From Methanoculleus sp. 7T (GTDB lineage: Archaea > Halobacteriota > Methanomicrobia > Methanomicrobiales > Methanoculleaceae), in NCBI RefSeq assembly GCF_023195915.1, contig NZ_JALPRP010000002.1, forward strand, positions 248,001-312,000: a stretch of DNA of 64,000 nucleotides, in the 5' to 3' direction. Each line of letters starts with the position of its first letter. The stretch's first letter is position 1. The position numbers were made by a program, and so were the translations under genes. The notes beneath the pieces are model-generated. The model was given only the letters and a program-made list of their open reading frames with translations. It ran no database searches and was not told the DNA's origin. This document shows, piece after piece, positions 60,564 through 64,000 of the stretch.

Positions 60564-61986
60564 CCCTACTTTTTTGATCTTCCAAGAGCGACTCCCAGTA
60601 GTCGCGGTTGTTGACGCACCCGGGGTCCGGCGCATGGATATCCCCGAAGTATGCCCACCCGCGGGCCCTGCACCCGCCGCAGATATACTTGTTCTCGCAA
60701 CCGGCGCATGCCCCCGAGAGCAGGCTCCGGTCACGCAGCCTCTGCAGCACCTCGGATGAGTGCCAGATCTCAAGAAACGGCGTGTCCCGCACGTTCCCAA
60801 CGACGATCGGCATGAAGACGCAGGGCTGGACGTTTCCTTCGGGCTCGATGCTGCAGTAGAGCCTTCCCGCACCGCACCCGCCGATGAAGTCGGCGAGGAG
60901 TCCGGCCTTCCCCTCTATCGCCTCCCCGGCGTAGAAGTGCCCGACGGGGACGCCTCCCTCGTCTGCAAGCGCTACGGACGCAACCTGCGGGGCGGTGCTG
61001 AGCGCCTCAGGACCCCCGCCCTCCCGGGTCCGGGCCATCAGGTAGCGCATCAGGTCCCTGCGCTCCTCAGGGGAGATATCCTGGCCTGCCATCTCCACGC
61101 CCCTCCCTGTCGGTATGAAGTTGAAGCACATAAGCCGGTCCACCCCGAGGTCCGATGCAAGGCCGTAGATATCCGGGACCTCGGCGTAGTTCGCCCGGGT
61201 GACCGTGGTCGCTATACAGGTGTAGAACCCCGCAGCGACAGAGTTCCTGATGCCCGCAACGGTCCGGTCGAACGCGCCCGGGATGCCCCGCACGGCGTCG
61301 TGGCTCTCCGCATCCTTACCGTCCACGGATATCTCCACATACTCGATACCGGCATCCCGGATCCTTCCCGCCATCTCCGGGGTGATGAGGGTGCCGTTCG
61401 TGGCGAGCGCTACGTAGACGTCGTTCCTGCAGGCATGGGCGGCCACCTCGAAGAAGTCTTTCCGCATGAGAGGCTCCCCTCCCGAGAAGGCGATGACCAC
61501 TACGCCGGCATCGGCAAGTTCCTCTACGAGGCGTTTCGCCTCCTCGGTATCGAGTTCGTGGGGGAGGGCCTTCTGCGCATCCTGGTAGCAGTGGGCGCAG
61601 CGGAGGTTGCAGCGGTGGGTGAAGTCCCAGACCACCATGAAGGGGGCGTTCACGACCTGGGGCATGGTGACGCCGTAGCGGGCGATCCCCGCAAGCACGT
61701 TCTGGAGTCCCCGCAGAAAGACGGTCTCACGGAGCCCGCTTTTTATATCATCCTCGCTCACCCCGAAGAGGTCGCTGCTCCGGTGGAGGGTATGCCCCAC
61801 CATGCGGCCCGCAAGCCTGCATTTCCAGCACAACTCGTTGGTCGGGCCCAGGTAGTATCGGATCGCGTTTGCGAGGCGGTTTCCACAATCGTCGTCCCGG
61901 GCGACGAACCGGAGGAGGGCACGGGCAACCGGGTTCCCGAGCCGCCGCCGGACCGCCGGGAGCGCGTGAATACGATCGTCTGCCAT
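60427..61986 (-). CDS. radical SAM protein with SPASM-type C-terminal domain
   Basis: About 519 residues. An N-terminal helical region (1-110) holds CGNRL and CWKCRLAG cysteines. The radical SAM motif THRCNLRCAHCYQD (Cx3Cx2C) lies near residue 130, with SGGEPLM near 170. A SPASM-type segment with many cysteines (YCSIEPEGNVQPCVF, CAGCENKYICGGC, then PGC) fills about 375-475. Related enzymes include AhbC/AhbD (haem synthesis) and peptide-modifying PqqE-like proteins; which it is cannot be decided. ATG at 61986 has GAGGTG seven bases upstream. The last 45 codons overlap the 3' end of the surface gene on the other strand, and the final 35 or so residues (Ser/Arg-rich) look like read-through. Confidence 0.82.
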   Translation of the reverse strand: MADDRIHALPAVRRRLGNPVARALLRFVARDDDCGNRLANAIRYYLGPTNELCWKCRLAGRMVGHTLHRSSDLFGVSEDDIKSGLRETVFLRGLQNVLAGIARYGVTMPQVVNAPFMVVWDFTHRCNLRCAHCYQDAQKALPHELDTEEAKRLVEELADAGVVVIAFSGGEPLMRKDFFEVAAHACRNDVYVALATNGTLITPEMAGRIRDAGIEYVEISVDGKDAESHDAVRGIPGAFDRTVAGIRNSVAAGFYTCIATTVTRANYAEVPDIYGLASDLGVDRLMCFNFIPTGRGVEMAGQDISPEERRDLMRYLMARTREGGGPEALSTAPQVASVALADEGGVPVGHFYAGEAIEGKAGLLADFIGGCGAGRLYCSIEPEGNVQPCVFMPIVVGNVRDTPFLEIWHSSEVLQRLRDRSLLSGACAGCENKYICGGCRARGWAYFGDIHAPDPGCVNNRDYWESLLEDQKSRVSGSSSARGGRRAGRGWVRRRAALQASSSAARWSPPSSARLSRWS

Positions 61987-62400
61987 ACCCGCCACCTCGA
62001 TCCGTACCCCTATGATGTCGCCGTCATCAAGGGTACTCTAAGTCCCCTCGAACGGGTGAGGCGGCTTAAAGGTTGTCCCTCCTGGGACGTAGCAGATCGG
62101 CATCCCGGCCGTCTGTTCCTGCTCTCCGACCAGTTGCGCGAAGCGTTGCAGGTGCTCACGATCCCTCCGGGTGCTCGAGCACCCGTCGTTTTCCCCGGGG
62201 TCCGCAGCGCCGAGACCCCGGAAAAAACCCGTAAAACAGGGTGAAGTTCCCGGACGTAGGGCTCTTCTTCTTCGAGCGATGCCGGCCTTGTCTACAAAAC
62301 GGATCCTCGTGCCGCTCCTATTCGGGTTCTCCGAGGAAAGGGTGGAGGGAGGGGCCGAACCGACTCCCATATCCCTCCGCGATCAGTGTCCTGTTCGGTT
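61987..62400. other. intergenic region between radical SAM and sugar dehydrogenase genes
   Basis: About 400 bases with no convincing gene. It should contain the promoter of the radical SAM gene (a GCTTTAAGCC-like word lies near 62068 on the minus strand) and the 3' end of the following minus-strand gene. Nothing else stands out. Confidence 0.4.
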
Positions 62401-64000
62401 CTACGCCGCGTACTCGGTCTGGTTCCCGGCCGCGGTCTGCGTGACCGTGGGCGTCACCGTCGTCGGGGCCGGAGTGACGGCGGCGGGCGGCACGATCTTC
62501 CAGAGTTTGCCGGTGCTGGTGGAGTTGTCAGGCCCTCCCACGTCGTTTGTCAGCACATAGAGGTCCTGGTTGGCGTCCTCACCGAACCCGCGCAGGAACA
62601 TACCCAGGGTCTCGTTCGTCCCGCCGGTGATGTTCACCGTCTGAACCTCCCACATGGCGTTCGCGTCGGGCGTCAGGCTCGCGGCGGTCTCCGGCAGCGC
62701 TCCCTCGGCCCATCCTGCCGGAGGCGTGGCTGCGAGGAGGGTGCCGTTCCCGACAGTCCGGCTGTCGCTCCAGTAGCCGAAGATGTACCTGCCCTCAAGC
62801 CCGGGGACGGCGGTCCCGCGGTAGACGTTGCCGCCGACGACGACAACACCGAGGTCATGGCCGCCCTCGAAGATGGGGCCGATCAGCGGCTCGCCCTGGA
62901 GTCCGGTGATGTTGCAGGACTTCCCGGGCGCCGTGGTGGCGTTCGGGTCGAAGCAGTGCGTGCCCTCGCGGATGTTCCAGCCGTAGTTGCCGCCGCTTAA
63001 GACGATGTCTACCTCTTCAAAGAGGTTCTGCCCTGCGTCGGCGACAAAGAGCGCGTTGTTGCCGCCGGAGTCAAAGGCCATGTAGGCGGGGTTGCGGAAC
63101 CCGCAGGCATAGATCTCGGGCGGGACGGAGTTGTAGGCATAGGTGTCGAGGATCCTGGGCTGGGTCTCTGCAAACGGGTTGTCGGTCGGTATGCCGTAGA
63201 GGCTCCCGGCAAACGTCGTCCATGTCGGCTCGGGCGGGTTCTCGGTCCGGTTCACGCTCATGTTCTGTGTCTGGTTCTGGGTCATGTTCTGCTGGGGCAT
63301 GCCCTCGGCGGTGACGTTATCCACGTCGATCCTGAGGATCTTACCGTAGATCTTCGTGAGATCCTGAGCGTTCCCGATACCGGGGGTGTGTCCGTTCCCG
63401 ACGTCGTTCGCCCTTCCACCGTCACCGAGCGAGATGTAGAGGTAGCCGTCGGCCGGGCCGAAGGCGAGTTGGCCGCCGTTGTGGTTATGGTAGGGCTTGT
63501 CGATGTACATCAGGACCTTCTCGGAGGTCATGTTCACCCGATCCGGGTTCTCGGGGTCGACCTGGAACTCGGAGATGTGATTCGTGCAGTTCCAGCCCTC
63601 GGGGGCCTCCGGTCTTAAGGGCGCGCTGTAGAACGCGTAGACCTTGCCGTTCTCCGAGAAGTTCGAGTGGAACGCGATGGAGAGCAGGCCGCGCTCGTCG
63701 TAGGTCGGCCTGAGGTCGACCATCTTATCCCGGAGGTCCAAGAATGGTTCGGGGAGCGTGGTCCCGTTCGCATCGACGACATTCACGACGCCGATCTGGT
63801 CCACGACAAAGAGCCTCCCGGTCCCGTCGTCCGGCGATGTAACCATCATGGGCGAGGTGAAGTTCTGCGCAACGAGTTCAAGGCCGATATCGGCCGTAAC
63901 GTTCTGAACCGGCGTCAGGTTCGTCCGGGATGTATTGTCCTGGAGAACTGCGGCAAGCATGGACCCGGCGTTCGTGAGATCCGTTACGTTGCCGCTAATA
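62401..64000 (-). CDS. secreted soluble aldose sugar (glucose/sorbosone) dehydrogenase-like protein, 5' end outside window
   Basis: Over 530 residues are visible; the frame is open at the right edge, so the start is missing. A six-bladed propeller of the PQQ-dependent glucose/sorbosone dehydrogenase family is recognised by DGTGRLFVVDQIGVV, RGLLSIAFHSNF, HNHNGGQLAFGPADGYLY, SLGDGGRAND, YGKILRIDVD, CGFRNPAYMAFD, VADAGQN and GGNYGWNIREG. The part before (SGNVTDLTNAGSM) may be the end of a CHRD-like domain. It has many N-glycosylation sites and a Thr-rich end, so it is a surface or exported protein. Most archaeal members lack a proven PQQ cofactor, so the activity is open. Confidence 0.85.
   Translation of the reverse strand, partial: ISGNVTDLTNAGSMLAAVLQDNTSRTNLTPVQNVTADIGLELVAQNFTSPMMVTSPDDGTGRLFVVDQIGVVNVVDANGTTLPEPFLDLRDKMVDLRPTYDERGLLSIAFHSNFSENGKVYAFYSAPLRPEAPEGWNCTNHISEFQVDPENPDRVNMTSEKVLMYIDKPYHNHNGGQLAFGPADGYLYISLGDGGRANDVGNGHTPGIGNAQDLTKIYGKILRIDVDNVTAEGMPQQNMTQNQTQNMSVNRTENPPEPTWTTFAGSLYGIPTDNPFAETQPRILDTYAYNSVPPEIYACGFRNPAYMAFDSGGNNALFVADAGQNLFEEVDIVLSGGNYGWNIREGTHCFDPNATTAPGKSCNITGLQGEPLIGPIFEGGHDLGVVVVGGNVYRGTAVPGLEGRYIFGYWSDSRTVGNGTLLAATPPAGWAEGALPETAASLTPDANAMWEVQTVNITGGTNETLGMFLRGFGEDANQDLYVLTNDVGGPDNSTSTGKLWKIVPPAAVTPAPTTVTPTVTQTAAGNQTEYAA

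Noticed and set aside
59079-60872. 597-codon minus-strand frame
   Set aside because: Antisense to the surface protein's Ig-like repeats and not linked to any domain.

Overview
The window comes from a GC-rich euryarchaeote, almost certainly a methanogen of the order Methanomicrobiales and probably Methanoculleus or a close relative. The evidence is the archaeal information-processing set (TBP, MCM, two RFC small-subunit-type AAA+ proteins, aCPSF-type RNase, Nmd3, Taw2/Trm5-like enzyme), archaeal pantoate kinase and phosphopantothenate synthetase, MptD of methanopterin synthesis, archaeal pilins, fasciclin-type N-glycosylation-rich surface proteins and TATA-box promoters. The genus is an inference from overall flavour, not from a database search.

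Layout. 1-2.8 kb: 3' end of a beta-CASP RNase, an MFS transporter and an aldehyde dehydrogenase. 3-6.4 kb: two fasciclin surface proteins with near-identical promoters. 6.7-13.3 kb: RND/MMPL exporter, methyltransferase with no usable start codon, DUF2795 protein, tRNA-Leu, acyl-CoA synthetase, TBP. 13.8-21.2 kb: a minus-strand set (RPA-associated OB-fold protein, metallophosphoesterase, Lhr-type helicase) next to a plus-strand rfcS-mcm pair. 22.8-30.6 kb: a tightly packed run with many overlapping start/stop codons: mptD, TatD-like hydrolase, DUF424, nmd3, Taw2-like enzyme, then the archaeal CoA genes (coaBC, pantoate kinase, phosphopantothenate synthetase), a second divergent RFC subunit and a methyltransferase.

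30.9-37.8 kb is the most distinctive region. Two secreted serpins and one secreted C39/papain-like protein lie behind related promoters. In each, a palindrome of the form GTTCGA-N6-TCGAAC sits 23-26 bp downstream of the TATA box, where transcription should start. A winged-helix regulator with two C-terminal membrane segments is encoded just upstream of the C39 gene, and a deletion-damaged copy of it lies upstream of serpin 1. Remnants of a further C39-like gene and an inserted HicBA pair lie between. I read this as a duplicated membrane-sensor/extracellular protease-and-inhibitor regulon; the regulatory link is inferred.

37.8-42.1 kb is ordinary (AIR-synthase-like protein, ThiD, Lrp-type operon, zinc-ribbon protein). 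42.3-55.4 kb is an accessory zone crowded with toxin-antitoxin modules: an MNT/HEPN pair and a RelBE pair are intact, and the rest (MntA/HepT, HicBA, RelBE, PIN, COG2865-type regulators, HEPN) are frameshifted or truncated. It also holds a pilin plus a GT-C-like membrane protein whose 3' end is duplicated, three decayed copies of an unrecognised HTH/zinc-finger gene, and a covarying hairpin repeat cluster. 56-64 kb returns to large surface or secreted proteins (beta-propeller/Ig-like protein with a PGF-pre-PGF domain; soluble sugar dehydrogenase-like protein cut by the window edge) and a radical SAM enzyme converging on the former.
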